From the NCBI GenBank assembly GCA_963782465.1, contig CAWAJR010000002.1:496001-560000 (forward strand): a DNA stretch of 64,000 bases, written 5' to 3'. How positions within the stretch are numbered: the stretch's first letter is position 1; every line of letters begins with the position of its first letter. Both the position numbers and the translations under genes were made by a program. Shown one piece after another: positions 1 to 9,697 of this stretch. Below the pieces are notes generated by a model that did not search any database, had not been told where the DNA came from, and was given only the letters and a program-made list of their open reading frames with translations. This stretch comes from JAODBJ01 sp963782465 (GTDB lineage: Bacteria > Actinomycetota > Acidimicrobiia > IMCC26256 > PALSA-610).

Positions 1-98
1 ACGCGCTGATCGGTCACGTGCACCTCGAGCCCGCACATCGCCTCGCACAGCGGGCACGTGCGAATGTGAGTGCTCGTCTCCGGTGAAGCCGTCATCAT
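1..98 (-). CDS. Molybdopterin oxidoreductase, N-terminal fragment
   Basis: Only the first 32 codons lie in the window; the gene runs off the left edge. The peptide begins MMTASPETST and then has TCPLCEAMCGLEV, with cysteines spaced C-x2-C-x3-C. That is the start of the N-terminal 4Fe-4S motif of the formate dehydrogenase / nitrate reductase / DMSO reductase family, whose fourth cysteine would lie outside. These enzymes carry bis-MGD cofactor, and the cluster passes electrons. The start may be either of two adjacent ATGs (98 or 95). It is divergent from the LigD-like gene. The substrate cannot be told from this fragment. Confidence 0.7.
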   Translation of the reverse strand, partial: MMTASPETSTHIRTCPLCEAMCGLEVHVTDQR

Positions 99-170
99 TC
101 CCCCCGAACGTCGCTCGGCAGACCCTATTCGTTCACACGAAGAGGCAACATTCGCCGGCCGCCGCTGCGG

Positions 171-176
171 TACCGT
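171..176 (+). promoter_or_regulatory. Putative -10 box, leaderless start of the LigD-like gene
   Basis: TACCGT lies 6 nt before the ATG at 183, and no Shine-Dalgarno is visible. This fits a TANNNT -10 element with transcription starting at the start codon. Confidence 0.4.
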
Positions 177-182
177 GCGCGA

Positions 183-1211
183 ATGGCCGCGTCGGAACAC
201 GTCGACCTGGAGATCGCGGGGCGCGACGTACGGATCACGAGCCCGGGCAAGGTCTTCTTCCCCGAACGGGGCGAGACGAAGATCGACCTCGTCAACTACT
301 ACCTCGCGGTCGGCGAACCCTTGATGCGGGCGATGGGCGGTCGGCCGGTGCTGATGCAACGGTTCCCGAACGGCGCCGGCGGGTCGTCGTTCTTCCAGAA
401 ACGGGTCGGCGACGGCGCGCCCGAGTGGCTCGAAACGACGATCGTCAGCACGCCCAACGGCACGACGTCACGAGCGCTGGTCGCCGCCGACCTCGCGCAC
501 GTCGCGTGGGCGGTGAACCTCGCGTGCCTCGGTTTTCACGTGTGGCCCAACCTCGCCGCCGACCCGGAACACGCCGACGAGCTGCGCATCGACCTCGACC
601 CGCAGCCCGGCGTCACCTTCGACCAGATTCGCGAAGCGGCTCGAGAAGTACACGCACTCCTCGAAGAGGTGGGCGTGACCGGCCACCCCAAGACCACCGG
701 AAACCGCGGGGTGCACGTGTACGTGCGCCTGCTCCCGCAGTGGGACTCGTACCAGGTGCGTTCGGCCGCTGTCGCGGTCGCCCGGGAACTGGCGCGGCGG
801 CGACCCGACCTCATCACCGACGCGTGGTGGAAGGAAGAGCGCGGTGAGCGCGTCTTCGTCGACTTCAACCAGAATGCGCCCCACAAGACGGTGTTCGGCG
901 CGTGGTCGGTGCGGTCACGCCCCGGCGCGCAGGTGTCGACGCCGTTGCGATGGGACGAGATCGACACCGTGCAACCCGACGACCTCACCATGGCCACCGT
1001 CCCCGACCGGTTCGCGCGCGAAGGCGACCCCTGGGCCGGCATCGAGACGGAACCACAGTCGCTGGCCCCGCTGCTCGAGATGCACGAACGCGATCGCGCC
1101 AACGGGTTGCAGGACGCACCCTGGCCACCCGTGTACCCGAAGATGGAGAACGAGCCATCGCGGGTCGCACCGAGCCGCGCCCGCAAGCCCAAACCGGGGG
1201 ATCAGGCGTAG
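183..1211 (+). CDS. LigD-type DNA primase-polymerase (PolDom)
   Basis: 342 aa, a stand-alone archaeo-eukaryotic primase-type polymerase domain as found in LigD of bacterial non-homologous end joining. It would fill or extend DNA ends with (ribo)nucleotides beside Ku and an ATP-dependent ligase. The catalytic carboxylates are visible as LRIDLDP (D137, D139) and VFVDFNQN (D227). The nucleotide-binding histidine is in TTGNRGVHVYV (H178). No ligase or nuclease domain is fused, and no Ku gene is in the window. The C-terminus ends in a basic Pro/Lys/Arg tail. It is convergent with the GGDEF-EAL gene and overlaps its end by 10 nt. Confidence 0.88.
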   Translation: MAASEHVDLEIAGRDVRITSPGKVFFPERGETKIDLVNYYLAVGEPLMRAMGGRPVLMQRFPNGAGGSSFFQKRVGDGAPEWLETTIVSTPNGTTSRALVAADLAHVAWAVNLACLGFHVWPNLAADPEHADELRIDLDPQPGVTFDQIREAAREVHALLEEVGVTGHPKTTGNRGVHVYVRLLPQWDSYQVRSAAVAVARELARRRPDLITDAWWKEERGERVFVDFNQNAPHKTVFGAWSVRSRPGAQVSTPLRWDEIDTVQPDDLTMATVPDRFAREGDPWAGIETEPQSLAPLLEMHERDRANGLQDAPWPPVYPKMENEPSRVAPSRARKPKPGDQA

Positions 1212-3187
1212 CTCGGGCTCGGTGCACCGCCGGCCGAGGCACGCGCACTGATCAGCCAGTCGCGCAGGTTCGCGACCGGCATGGGGCGGGCGAAGAAGTA
1301 CCCCTGCGCCACGTCGCACCCGGTGCCGCGCAGCGACACGCGGATCTCGTCGGTCTCGACCCCTTCGCCGACCACCCGCAACGCAAGGTTGTGGCCGAGG
1401 TCGACGATCGAGCGCACGATCGATGCGTGCGCGTGGTTCACGAGCATGTCCATCACGAAGCTCTTGTCGATCTTCAGCTCGTGGAGCGGCAACGCCGACA
1501 GGTAGCCGAGCGACGTCTGCCCGCAACCGAAGTCGTCGAGGCTCACGCGCACGCCGGCCGCGGAAAGCTCGGCGAGCACGGTGGCGGCGCGGGCCGGGTC
1601 GGCGAGCAGCGCAGTTTCGGTGATCTCGACGATCAAGCGTGACGGCGCGACCTCGTACTCGCCGAGTACCGCGACCACGTGCGAAGCAAAGTTGGGATGG
1701 CTGAGGTTCCGGGCCGACACGTTGACCGCGACCGACAACCCCTCGCCGATCGGCCCAAGCTCCTTGATGTCACGGAGTGAGTGGTGCAGCACCCATTCCG
1801 TGAGTGCGTCGATCAGGTCGGTCTGTTCGGCGAGCGGCAGGAACCGGTCGGGGAAGATCATCCCGTGGACGGGATGCTGCCACCGCACCAGCGTCTCGAC
1901 GGCTTCGATGCGACCGTCGAGCAATGTCGTCTTCGGTTGGTAGTGCAAGACGAGTTGGTCGGCGGCGATCGCGTGGCGAAGTTCGGCCACCAACGAGAGG
2001 TTTGCCGAGTCGTAGTTGTCGATTGCCGCGTCGTACCGCACCACGCCGAGATGCTGTGCCTTGGCGACGTACATCGCGACGTCGGCACGTTGCATCAACT
2101 CGTCGACGTCGATCCCGTCTTCCGGCGCGACCACATAACCGACGCTCGCCTCGATCGACAGCGGCAGCGCGCTGACCTCTACCTCTGCATCGATCACGCG
2201 CCGCAGGTCGTTGAGTACCCGGACCGGGTCGCCGGTCCCGCACAGCAGCACACCGAACTCGTCGCCGCCGAGCCGCGCGACCAGGTCACCGGGGCGGATG
2301 TTCGACGCGAGACGGCGCGCGATCTCGATCAGGAGGTGATCGCCGTTGTGGTGACCGAGCGTGTCGTTCACTTCCTTGAAGCGATCGAGGTCGATGATCG
2401 CAATGGCAACTGGTGGCCCGCCACTCGCGACCGCCGCCAGCGCTTCGGCGGCGCGCTCGTGGAAACGAGTTCGGTTCGGGAGATCGGTCAGCGAGTCGTG
2501 CTGCGCCAGGAACGCGTTCCGGTCGACCTCGCGGCGCAGGCCCTTCGTCACCGACGTCGCGATCGCGAACAGCGCCAGCGCGAGCGCCGCCAGCCCGATC
2601 CCAAGGTCGTTGTAGAGACGATGCAGGCCGGCACTCACTTCTTTGCTGATCGGCGCGTACGGCAGGTAGATCTCGAGGACACCGTTGATGCGGGTGCCGG
2701 TGGCTCCCCGCAGCGGCATGTAGACCTCGACCGTGGCCGTGCCTTGCGCGCCGGTGTCGTTCGAGTCGCTGTTCAGGTGGGTGACGACCACTACGGTCCG
2801 GCCCCGTGAGGCGTCGACGACCTCGTCTTCGATGGGGCCGCCGAACCCCGAGCCGTCGTTCGAGAAGATGACGTTGCCGGCCCGGTCACGTACCCGGAAC
2901 CGCAACACCGTGTGGTCGTGCACGGCCCGTTCCACGAGCCGGTACAGCCCGACCTGCTCGCTCGAGCGAAGGCCGTCGGCGAGGGAGTGGTTCCCGAGGA
3001 GCGGCTCGACCGCGGTGTCGGTGAACAGTTCCGCTTCCGAGCGGGCCTGGGCGACGCCGCGACGGCGCGCCTCGCCGCGGAAGCTCACCGCCAGCGCGCC
3101 CGCGAGGACGAGCACGGGGACGAGGCTCACGGCCGCGTGCGCGACGAACAGACGCCCGGTCCCCCGGGTCGCTCCTCCACCCTTCAC
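1202..3187 (-). CDS. Membrane GGDEF-EAL cyclic di-GMP protein
   Basis: 661 aa from a GTG start; translation further upstream is Arg-rich noise over the neighbouring gene. Two membrane helices (about 13-36 and 193-214) flank a 155-residue extracytoplasmic sensor-like region. The GGDEF domain (about 228-385) keeps the full motif RLGGDEFGVLL, so diguanylate cyclase activity is plausible. The EAL domain (about 400-655) has ETLVRW for the signature, plus VNVSARN, SLDDFGCG and VGEGVET, so phosphodiesterase residues are also present. It may make, break or switch c-di-GMP in response to an external cue. It starts 50 nt after the stop of the lipoprotein hydrolase gene, in the same direction. Confidence 0.9.
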   Translation of the reverse strand: MKGGGATRGTGRLFVAHAAVSLVPVLVLAGALAVSFRGEARRRGVAQARSEAELFTDTAVEPLLGNHSLADGLRSSEQVGLYRLVERAVHDHTVLRFRVRDRAGNVIFSNDGSGFGGPIEDEVVDASRGRTVVVVTHLNSDSNDTGAQGTATVEVYMPLRGATGTRINGVLEIYLPYAPISKEVSAGLHRLYNDLGIGLAALALALFAIATSVTKGLRREVDRNAFLAQHDSLTDLPNRTRFHERAAEALAAVASGGPPVAIAIIDLDRFKEVNDTLGHHNGDHLLIEIARRLASNIRPGDLVARLGGDEFGVLLCGTGDPVRVLNDLRRVIDAEVEVSALPLSIEASVGYVVAPEDGIDVDELMQRADVAMYVAKAQHLGVVRYDAAIDNYDSANLSLVAELRHAIAADQLVLHYQPKTTLLDGRIEAVETLVRWQHPVHGMIFPDRFLPLAEQTDLIDALTEWVLHHSLRDIKELGPIGEGLSVAVNVSARNLSHPNFASHVVAVLGEYEVAPSRLIVEITETALLADPARAATVLAELSAAGVRVSLDDFGCGQTSLGYLSALPLHELKIDKSFVMDMLVNHAHASIVRSIVDLGHNLALRVVGEGVETDEIRVSLRGTGCDVAQGYFFARPMPVANLRDWLISARASAGGAPSPSYA

Positions 3188-3237
3188 GTGCCATGTTTCG
3201 ACCGCCCGACCAGGCGACTTGATGGCAAGTGCCCGAT

Positions 3238-4617
3238 TTACGTCCCGATCGGGGACGCGGCCGCGGCCGCCTCGAGCGCGTTGGCGTCGGCGCCGAGGAC
3301 GAACCCGGCCCGCTCCGCCGCTTCGGTCGCGGCGTCGAACCTCGTCACGTAGACCTCGTGCCGCGGATAGAGCGCCGCGAGTTGCGACGCGCTGAAGGCA
3401 GTGGTGCGGCCGAAGAGCACGCAGAACGATTGGAAGATCGGCGGTGCACCCGGCACCGGCAGGTTCGGCAATCCGGTGATCGTGGCGATCGGGACCTGCA
3501 ACTCCGGCAGGCGTATCCCGCCCCGCGCGTTGCCGAACTTGTCGCGTACGACCGGGTCGGCGACGTTGAGATCGGGGCCGAGCATGATCCGTTCCGCGAC
3601 CGCAGGCGGGGTCCCGGTGCGCACCCACCGGTCGAGTTTCACGACCGCGGCATCGACGACCGCCCACGTGTTCGCCGAGTTGAAGCGGTAGACGCAGAGG
3701 TCGCCTGCCACTGTCGGCGTCGAGGGGAACCGACGCGACAAGGTGTGCTCGTCGGCGTGCGAGCCGCCCGCCACCTCCCACAAGCGGAAGTGGGAATCGT
3801 CGGGTTGGTGCGCGAGCGCCGAGTGCAACACGATCACGTCGCCTTCGGTCTGCACGTCGATGATGCGGGCCGCCTGGTCGGTGCGGAACACCGGCGCCGG
3901 CGGCATCGTGACGCCCGGGCCGAGCGACGACGCGCCATTGCCGCGCGAGTACACGAGGAAGCCGTCGAAGACGTGCGCCAGCGGCTGGATCGCGTTGATA
4001 TAGGTGACCATGCGGAACGCCGACTGCGACTCACCCGTCGCCAAGATCCGCTGCGCCGTCAACCCGCCCAACGGGTCGATGCCGACGCGCGACCGCAGTG
4101 TTCGCGCCGCCTGGGTGAAGATGTCGTAGGAGTAGTCGTCGCCGGGGGTGTGCAAGGACCCGTAACGCCCGGGATTGCCGTTCCGCAACGCGTCGATCCC
4201 GACCTTCTGCGCGCTGACACCGACCCAGACGTCGCCGGCGTGCAGGATGGCGGCGTTCGCGGCACCGAAGGTCGGATCGATGTCGGCCCCCGCGCTCACG
4301 TTCATCCACTCGACCACGACGGTGCCGCTGAAGGTCGCCGGGTTGGCGGGCCGGCGCACGATCAAGCGGGTGCGGAACGGCGCGCTCGTGGTGGGGGTGG
4401 CCGTCCAGTGCCCGTCGTTCCCCAGCGTCCCCACCGCGGTGTACGCGTGCGCGACGCCGTCGAGGAAGTACTCGTGCTCGACGTAGCCGTGCGACGCGAG
4501 GCTGGTGTCGACGGTGCCGGGCGGCAACGGCCCGCTCACGCAGCCACCGGCGATCAGCGCGACGACGATTGCGCACGCCGGGAGCGCACCCCGCCGGAAC
4601 ATCGAACGCATCCGCAT
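3238..4617 (-). CDS. Secreted lipoprotein, alpha/beta hydrolase-domain protein
   Basis: 459 aa. The start ATG at 4617 has a strong GGGGGAGG ribosome site 7 nt upstream, which decides against the ATG at 4647. The N-terminus is a lipoprotein signal peptide ending IAGGC. The rest resembles the actinobacterial 'alpha/beta hydrolase domain' family (Abhydrolase_10 type): TFSGTVVVEWMNVS near the front, the nucleophile-elbow-like ATGESQSA in the middle, and GGSHADEH near the acid/His region. The substrate is unknown; an exported esterase or lactonase-like enzyme is the family expectation. It has an acidic Ala-rich C-terminus. Confidence 0.72.
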   Translation of the reverse strand: MRMRSMFRRGALPACAIVVALIAGGCVSGPLPPGTVDTSLASHGYVEHEYFLDGVAHAYTAVGTLGNDGHWTATPTTSAPFRTRLIVRRPANPATFSGTVVVEWMNVSAGADIDPTFGAANAAILHAGDVWVGVSAQKVGIDALRNGNPGRYGSLHTPGDDYSYDIFTQAARTLRSRVGIDPLGGLTAQRILATGESQSAFRMVTYINAIQPLAHVFDGFLVYSRGNGASSLGPGVTMPPAPVFRTDQAARIIDVQTEGDVIVLHSALAHQPDDSHFRLWEVAGGSHADEHTLSRRFPSTPTVAGDLCVYRFNSANTWAVVDAAVVKLDRWVRTGTPPAVAERIMLGPDLNVADPVVRDKFGNARGGIRLPELQVPIATITGLPNLPVPGAPPIFQSFCVLFGRTTAFSASQLAALYPRHEVYVTRFDAATEAAERAGFVLGADANALEAAAAASPIGT

Positions 4618-4727
4618 CTCGGAACCTCCCCCTGACCCGCCCGGCAAAGACCGCGCGCGGTCAGTGCCAACCTACCTGCGCACCGTGTCGGCCGTCACGT
4701 GGCGGCGGCCGGACGCGGCGGCTGGTC

Positions 4728-6764
4728 TCAGAGGGCGTCGGGCTCGAGGACCGCGTCGGGCTCGACGGCCAGGCCGGGCTCGACGACCGCGTCGGTGGCG
4801 ACGACGTCGGTGGCGACCACGCGGAACTGGTCGACGACGAGGCGGAGCGCGGCCGCTTCGGCCGACAGTTCCTCGGCGTCGGCGCGCAGCGCGTCCGTGT
4901 CGCTGTTCGTCTGCGCCGCCAGCCGGGCGACTTCGTCGACGGCCGTACTGATATCGCGGCTGCGCGCGACGATCGCGGCGAGCGTCGCGGTGATCTGCGC
5001 GGTCGTGGCCGCTTGCTCCTCGACCGCGGACGAGATCGTCGTCTGGTGCACGTCGACTTCCGACACGACGTCGCTGATACGCCCGATTGCCCCGACCGCG
5101 CCGGCCGAGCCGGCTTGGATCCCGCCGACTCGGACACGGATCTTCTCGGTCGCCTCCTGCGTCTCGATCGCGAGACCCTTCACCTCGCCGGCCACGACCG
5201 CGAAACCACGCCCGGCGTCACCCGCGCGCGCAGCTTCGATTGTCGCGTTCAATGCGAGCAGGTTCGTCTGCGACGCGATCGAGGAGATGAGGCCGACCAC
5301 TTCGTCGATCTCCTGGGAGGCGCTGGTGAGGCCATCGACGCCGAGTTGCGCTTCCTTGGTCGCGCCGACTGCCTGGTTCGTCACCGCCGACGCCTCGTTG
5401 GCACTACTCGCGATCTGCGAGATCGACGCGGCCAGTTCAGTTGTGCCGAGCGAGACGACACGCACGTCTTCCTCGACGACCGACGTCGCTTCGGCCGACA
5501 ACGACGCCTGCTCGGCGGTCTCGGTCGATGCGGCCGCGATCCGGTTGGTGGCCCGCGCGACGGAGTCGGCGGTCGAGGCGACTGCGGTCGCGCGCTCCGA
5601 CAAGGTGGTGATGGCACGCGCGACATGACCTTGCATGCGATCGATCGCTCGTGCCGTCGCACCGAATTCATCACGCGTGTGGATGCCGGTTTCGCCGGTG
5701 AAGTCGCCCGCCCCGGCCGCTTCGAGCACCGACAGCACCCTCGCGACTGCTTCGCGCACGGAGCGCATCATGCCGACGAAGAGGTACGCGGCGATGAGCA
5801 CACCGATACCGAAGACGAGGTAGACCCCGTGCTCCTGGGCGCGGATACGAGCGGCGCGTTGCCCCAGCAACCGATCGAGCGCGGGAATGCCTGCGGCGAT
5901 CACCGCCGACCCGTCTTTCTCCACGCTCTGACCGAGATCGTGCAGGCGCGTGTCGTCGTTGTTGCCTTGGACGGCCGAGTTGAGCACCTTCACGAACTCG
6001 GTCGCGTCCTGGTCGAGCGCGAGGCGACTGGGCTGGACCGCCGGTTGTAGACCGGGCCAACGCGTTGCGGCGAAGGCAGCGTCGTACCCGTGGTCGATCT
6101 CGCCGAGCGGCGTGGAGATGTTGCCGCTGTCGACCGCGAGTTGGGCCAACTGTGCCTGCGGCTCGTTCACCTCGCCCTGCGCGACCAACGTCGCGAGGCT
6201 CGACGCCTGCCCGACGTTGTCGATCAGGAGGAGCACACGGTTCGTGTTGGCGTCCATCATGTTGTACGTGTCGAGCTGCGGGTCGAGGACCAAGCTCGCG
6301 CCTGCCGCGACCTGCTGCATGTCGTTGTAGAGGGCGTTGGTCGCAACGTTCCACGCACCGAACGTCGTGAACGGATCACCCTGGCCGCCGCGCGCGGTTG
6401 CCAACGCGGATTTCGCCGCCGCCCATGTCTTCGCGTTCCCGAATTCGTGCTGGTAACGCGCGACGAGCGAATCGACGGTGCGAACTCCCGCGTCGAGCGA
6501 ATCGCCGGCCGGAGCCGCGTTGCCGCCCTGCACCGCACTTCCCCGCGCTTGCACTTCGGCCGCGAACAACTTGCTCGCCTCGACCATGTACCGGGCGCCG
6601 TCGCGTTCACGATCGGCGATCCGCACGTTGTCTTCCTTGGCGTTGCGCACCGACCACGTCGCGGTGCCGAGCGGCACGAGCAGCATGCAGGCGAGTACGA
6701 CGAACTTGGTGGCCAGCGGCAGCCGGCCCATGAGGCGCGCCGCGGGCGCGAACAAAGTACGCAT
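4728..6764 (-). CDS. Methyl-accepting chemotaxis protein
   Basis: 678 aa. The ATG at 6764 has GAAAGGGG upstream. Layout: TM1 (about 14-37), a long helical extracytoplasmic region with nitrate/4HB-sensor-like helices (about 40-310), TM2 (about 318-338), a HAMP linker, then a signalling coiled coil. The hairpin tip carries the highly conserved core around ASQTNLLALNATIEAARAGD and FAVVAGEVKGLA, which contacts CheA/CheW in known receptors. The C-terminus ends in an Ala/Val/Asp-rich tail with no CheR-binding pentapeptide. No che genes lie in the window, so its partners must be elsewhere. Confidence 0.92.
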   Translation of the reverse strand: MRTLFAPAARLMGRLPLATKFVVLACMLLVPLGTATWSVRNAKEDNVRIADRERDGARYMVEASKLFAAEVQARGSAVQGGNAAPAGDSLDAGVRTVDSLVARYQHEFGNAKTWAAAKSALATARGGQGDPFTTFGAWNVATNALYNDMQQVAAGASLVLDPQLDTYNMMDANTNRVLLLIDNVGQASSLATLVAQGEVNEPQAQLAQLAVDSGNISTPLGEIDHGYDAAFAATRWPGLQPAVQPSRLALDQDATEFVKVLNSAVQGNNDDTRLHDLGQSVEKDGSAVIAAGIPALDRLLGQRAARIRAQEHGVYLVFGIGVLIAAYLFVGMMRSVREAVARVLSVLEAAGAGDFTGETGIHTRDEFGATARAIDRMQGHVARAITTLSERATAVASTADSVARATNRIAAASTETAEQASLSAEATSVVEEDVRVVSLGTTELAASISQIASSANEASAVTNQAVGATKEAQLGVDGLTSASQEIDEVVGLISSIASQTNLLALNATIEAARAGDAGRGFAVVAGEVKGLAIETQEATEKIRVRVGGIQAGSAGAVGAIGRISDVVSEVDVHQTTISSAVEEQAATTAQITATLAAIVARSRDISTAVDEVARLAAQTNSDTDALRADAEELSAEAAALRLVVDQFRVVATDVVATDAVVEPGLAVEPDAVLEPDAL

Positions 6765-6911
6765 GCCGCCCCTTTCTCCCACGGTCCCTCGGTTCAATCG
6801 GCACGGAAAAACTTGGTGAGATGTTTTCCGCCCGATCGCCTTCAGATTTCCCGGACCGCGCGAGCGGATCGGACTGGCGGAACGTCGCCGCGAACGGGGA
6901 GCATCCTCCCG

Positions 6912-8195
6912 ATGCTCACCCGATTCGTCCGTGACCAGCCCGATTTCTTCGCGGTCGGGCCGGCGTCGGCTCCCGCGGCGGTCGACATGGGCGCCGGCAT
7001 CTGGTGCTCACCGGGGATGTCGAACGCCTACCTGATCGCGGGCACGAACCCCGCCGAACCCGGGCGCATCGTGGTCAACACCGGCATGTGGTTCGAAGCC
7101 AAGGTCCACAAGCGCAACTTCGACGCGGTCAGCGATGCCCCCACCCGCTTCATCGTGCTCACGCAGAGCCACACCGACCACATCGGCGGGGTCGACCGGT
7201 TCCGCGAGGACGGCACCCGGCTGATCGCACAGGCGAATATCACCCGCTGCCAGGCCGACGACGAACGCATCCACGGGCTGCGCATCCGCCGCTCCCTGCC
7301 GTTCTTCGCGGCGGTAATGGGCCGGCCGGGCTTCGCCCGCGGCGACGACGTCGAGTTACCGCCACTCGCCAAGCCCGCCGAACCCGACATCACGTTCGAC
7401 GACTCGTACCGGTTCGAAGCCGGCGGCCGTCACGTCGAGTTGCTCAGCGTGCCCGGCGGCGAGACGATCGATTCGGCCGTGGTCTGGCTCCCCGACGACG
7501 GCGTCGCGCTCGTCGGCAACATGTTCTCCGCGCTCTTCGGCCACTTCCCGAACCTGGTCACGATGCGCGGCGACCGGATGCGGAGCGCGCCCGCCTTCGT
7601 CGACTCGGTGCAGCGGGTGATCGACCTCGAGCCGGAAACACTGCTGCTCGGCCACCACGGGCCGGTGCGCGGTGCCGCGACGGTGCGGGCCGAGTGCGAA
7701 CGCATACGCGACGCGGTGCGCTACGTACACGACGCGACCATCGAGGCGATGAATGGCGGGCACGACGTGTGGGAGGCGATGCGCGACATTCGCCTCCCCG
7801 ACGGTCTCGAAGTCGGCGAGGCGTACGGGCGCGTCGACTGGAGCGTGCGCGCGATCTGGGAGACGTACGCGGGCTGGTTCCACCAACACTCGACACTCGA
7901 GCTCTACGGCGCCTCGCCGGAACAGGGCGCGACCACCCTCGTCGAGATGGCGGGCGGTGCCGATGCCGTTGCCCGCCGGGCGGCCGGGCTGGTCGCGAGC
8001 GACCCCCTCACCGCGGTGCGGCTCTGCGAGCTCGCCCTGGCGGCCGAACCCGGCCATACGGGCGCGCTGGCCGTGTACCGCGACGCGCACGCACGCCTGC
8101 TCGAACTGCACGGGCACGAGAACTTCTGGCTCACCCGCTGGCTCGAAGGCGAAGTTCGCAGCGCGCAGAACCGGATCGAGCGGCTCGGGTCATGA
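6912..8195 (+). CDS. Alkylsulfatase-like metallo-beta-lactamase-fold protein
   Basis: 427 aa. An N-terminal MBL fold is followed by an alkylsulfatase-type dimerisation domain (WETYAGWFHQHSTLELYG and a helical C-terminus with SDPLTAVRLCELALAAEP). The metal motif reads TQSHTDHIGG (Q85, H87, D89, H90), so the first histidine of HxHxDH is Gln. Where SdsA1-type sulfatases have an acidic ligand in AENATH, this protein has VGNMFS. GHHGP supplies the late histidine. It may hydrolyse alkyl sulfates or a related ester with an altered metal site. First gene of an operon; its stop overlaps the sulfotransferase start (ATGA). Confidence 0.78.
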   Translation: MLTRFVRDQPDFFAVGPASAPAAVDMGAGIWCSPGMSNAYLIAGTNPAEPGRIVVNTGMWFEAKVHKRNFDAVSDAPTRFIVLTQSHTDHIGGVDRFREDGTRLIAQANITRCQADDERIHGLRIRRSLPFFAAVMGRPGFARGDDVELPPLAKPAEPDITFDDSYRFEAGGRHVELLSVPGGETIDSAVVWLPDDGVALVGNMFSALFGHFPNLVTMRGDRMRSAPAFVDSVQRVIDLEPETLLLGHHGPVRGAATVRAECERIRDAVRYVHDATIEAMNGGHDVWEAMRDIRLPDGLEVGEAYGRVDWSVRAIWETYAGWFHQHSTLELYGASPEQGATTLVEMAGGADAVARRAAGLVASDPLTAVRLCELALAAEPGHTGALAVYRDAHARLLELHGHENFWLTRWLEGEVRSAQNRIERLGS

Positions 8196-9455
8196 CGGCC
8201 GCCGCGCCACCGATCCGTATCGCCGATCTGGGTAACCCGGTGCTCGACGCAGGCCAGCGGGCGGCGCTCGACTACGTCGCCTCGCTCGACGTGCGGTTCG
8301 ACGAGGACCGCATGCTCGCCACCGCCCGCGACCGCGCCCGGTGCGACGACTTCGGCGACCCCGCCTTTCGGGCCCGGCTGCGGGCGACGATCGACGCGGT
8401 CGAGTCCGACCACGGCCTCGGCCCGCTCGGCCGGTTCGCGGTGCACCAGCGCATCGTCCGGTTGTTGACCAGCCGCCTGCTGGTCGAAGACCTCGTCGCG
8501 CGCCGCCCCGAGATCCTCGCCATCGACCTGGCGGCGCCGATCGTGGTGATCGGGCTCCCCCGTTCGGGCACCACCCACCTCGTCAACCTCATCGCCGCCG
8601 ACACCCGCCTGCGCTCGCTGCCGTACTGGGAGAGCATCGAGCCGTGCCCGCGGCCCGGCGACGGTCCGGGGCGCGACGGCGTCGACCCGAGGTTCGAACA
8701 GTGCCGCCGCGACTACGAGGCGCAGATCGAAATGGTGCCGTTGCTCCGCGCCATGCACCACCAGCTCCCCACCGCGATCGAGGAAGAGATCGAGCTGGAG
8801 GACCTCGACTTCGCGTCGTACACGCTCGAGTGGCTGGCCCGGGTGCCGCGCTCGGCGCGACTTCTATCTCGGGCTCGACCAGACTGCGCACTACGCGTAC
8901 CTCAAGAAGGTGTTGCAGGTGTGCACCTGGCTTCGCGGCCCGGATCGCTGGGTGCTCAAGTCGCCGCAGCACCTCGAACAGATCCCGGCGCTGCTCGCCA
9001 CCTTTCCCGACGCAACGTTCGCGATCACCCATCGCGACCCGGTGTCGGTCGTGCAGTCGGCGATCACCATGCTGGCGTACGGCGATCGCATGCGCCGCGC
9101 CGCCATCGAGCCGGAGGCGCTCGCCGCGTACTGGGTCGATCGCGTCGAACGGCTGCTCGGCGCCTGCGTACGCGACCGCGACCTCCTGCCGGCCGACCGG
9201 AGCATCGACGTGCTGTTCCACGAGTTCATGGCCGGCGACGTTGCCATGGTCGAGCGGATCTACGCGACCGCCGGCCTGGGGATGACCTCGGGCGCGCGCC
9301 GGCGCCTCGACGCGTACATGGCCGCGAACCCTCGCGGGAAGTACGGGAAGATCGCCTACGACCTGCGCGGCGACTTCGGTCTCGACCCCGGCGACGTGCG
9401 AGCGCGCTTCACCAACTACCTCGAACGGTTCCCGGTGAAGGTCGAGGAAACGTGA
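8192..9455 (+). CDS. Sulfotransferase family protein (single-base frameshift)
   Basis: About 420 aa if one base is removed. The first part, up to 8852, has the 5'-phosphosulfate loop GLPRSGTTHL (about 121-130). After the break, the second part has RDFYLGLDQTAHYAYLKK, WVLKSPQHLEQ and ITHRDPVSVVQS, which is the 3'-phosphate-binding region of PAPS-dependent sulfotransferases. At 8852-8855 the sequence TCGG stands where TGG would give the conserved ARVPRWRDFYL; the C at 8853 looks extra. The enzyme would move a sulfonate group from PAPS to a hydroxyl acceptor. Overlap with the sulfatase-like gene indicates one transcript. Confidence 0.8.
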
Positions 9456-9697
9456 GCGAGCGTCTTGGCAGCATTCGCGGTCGGCGGCGCGAGCGGGGCC
9501 CGAGCGGCCCGGCCGCGGAGCGCCAGGAGCGGGAGACGTGAGCGAGCGTCTTGGCAGCATTCGCGGTCGGCGGCGCGAGCGGTGCCGAGCGGCCCGGCCG
9601 CGGAGCGCCAGGAGCGGGAGACGTGAGCGAGCGTCTTGGCAGCATTCGCGGTCGGCGGCGCGAGCGGCCCGGCCGCGGAGCGCCAGGAGCGGGAGAT
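9452..9697 (+). repeat. Three tandem copies of an about 85-bp repeat
   Basis: Copies at 9452-9537 (86 bp), 9538-9622 (85 bp) and 9623-9697 (75 bp). Each begins GTGAGCGAGCGTCTTGGC and ends in AGGAGCGGGAGA. Copies 1 and 2 differ at a few bases, and copy 3 lacks about 10 bp near its middle. The array overlaps the sulfotransferase stop and runs up to the ATG of the next gene, whose first codons (ATGAGCGAG) repeat the unit's start. Each unit carries a GGAGCGGGAGA purine stretch before the next GTG/ATG, so every copy ends with a ribosome-site-like sequence and a start codon. Confidence 0.9.

Noticed and set aside
3229..4635. Long open frame on the plus strand opposite the lipoprotein hydrolase
   Set aside because: It is Arg/Gly/Asp-rich with no motif, and mirrors a real gene with signal peptide and ribosome site; a GC-rich shadow.
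9452..9697. Tandem repeats as a possible CRISPR array
   Set aside because: The units are contiguous with no unique spacers between short repeats, and no cas genes are near.
9538..9697. Extended N-terminus of the Gfo/Idh protein through the repeats
   Set aside because: The leader only translates repeat DNA; the expected MSEVRVA start is present in another frame, one base away.
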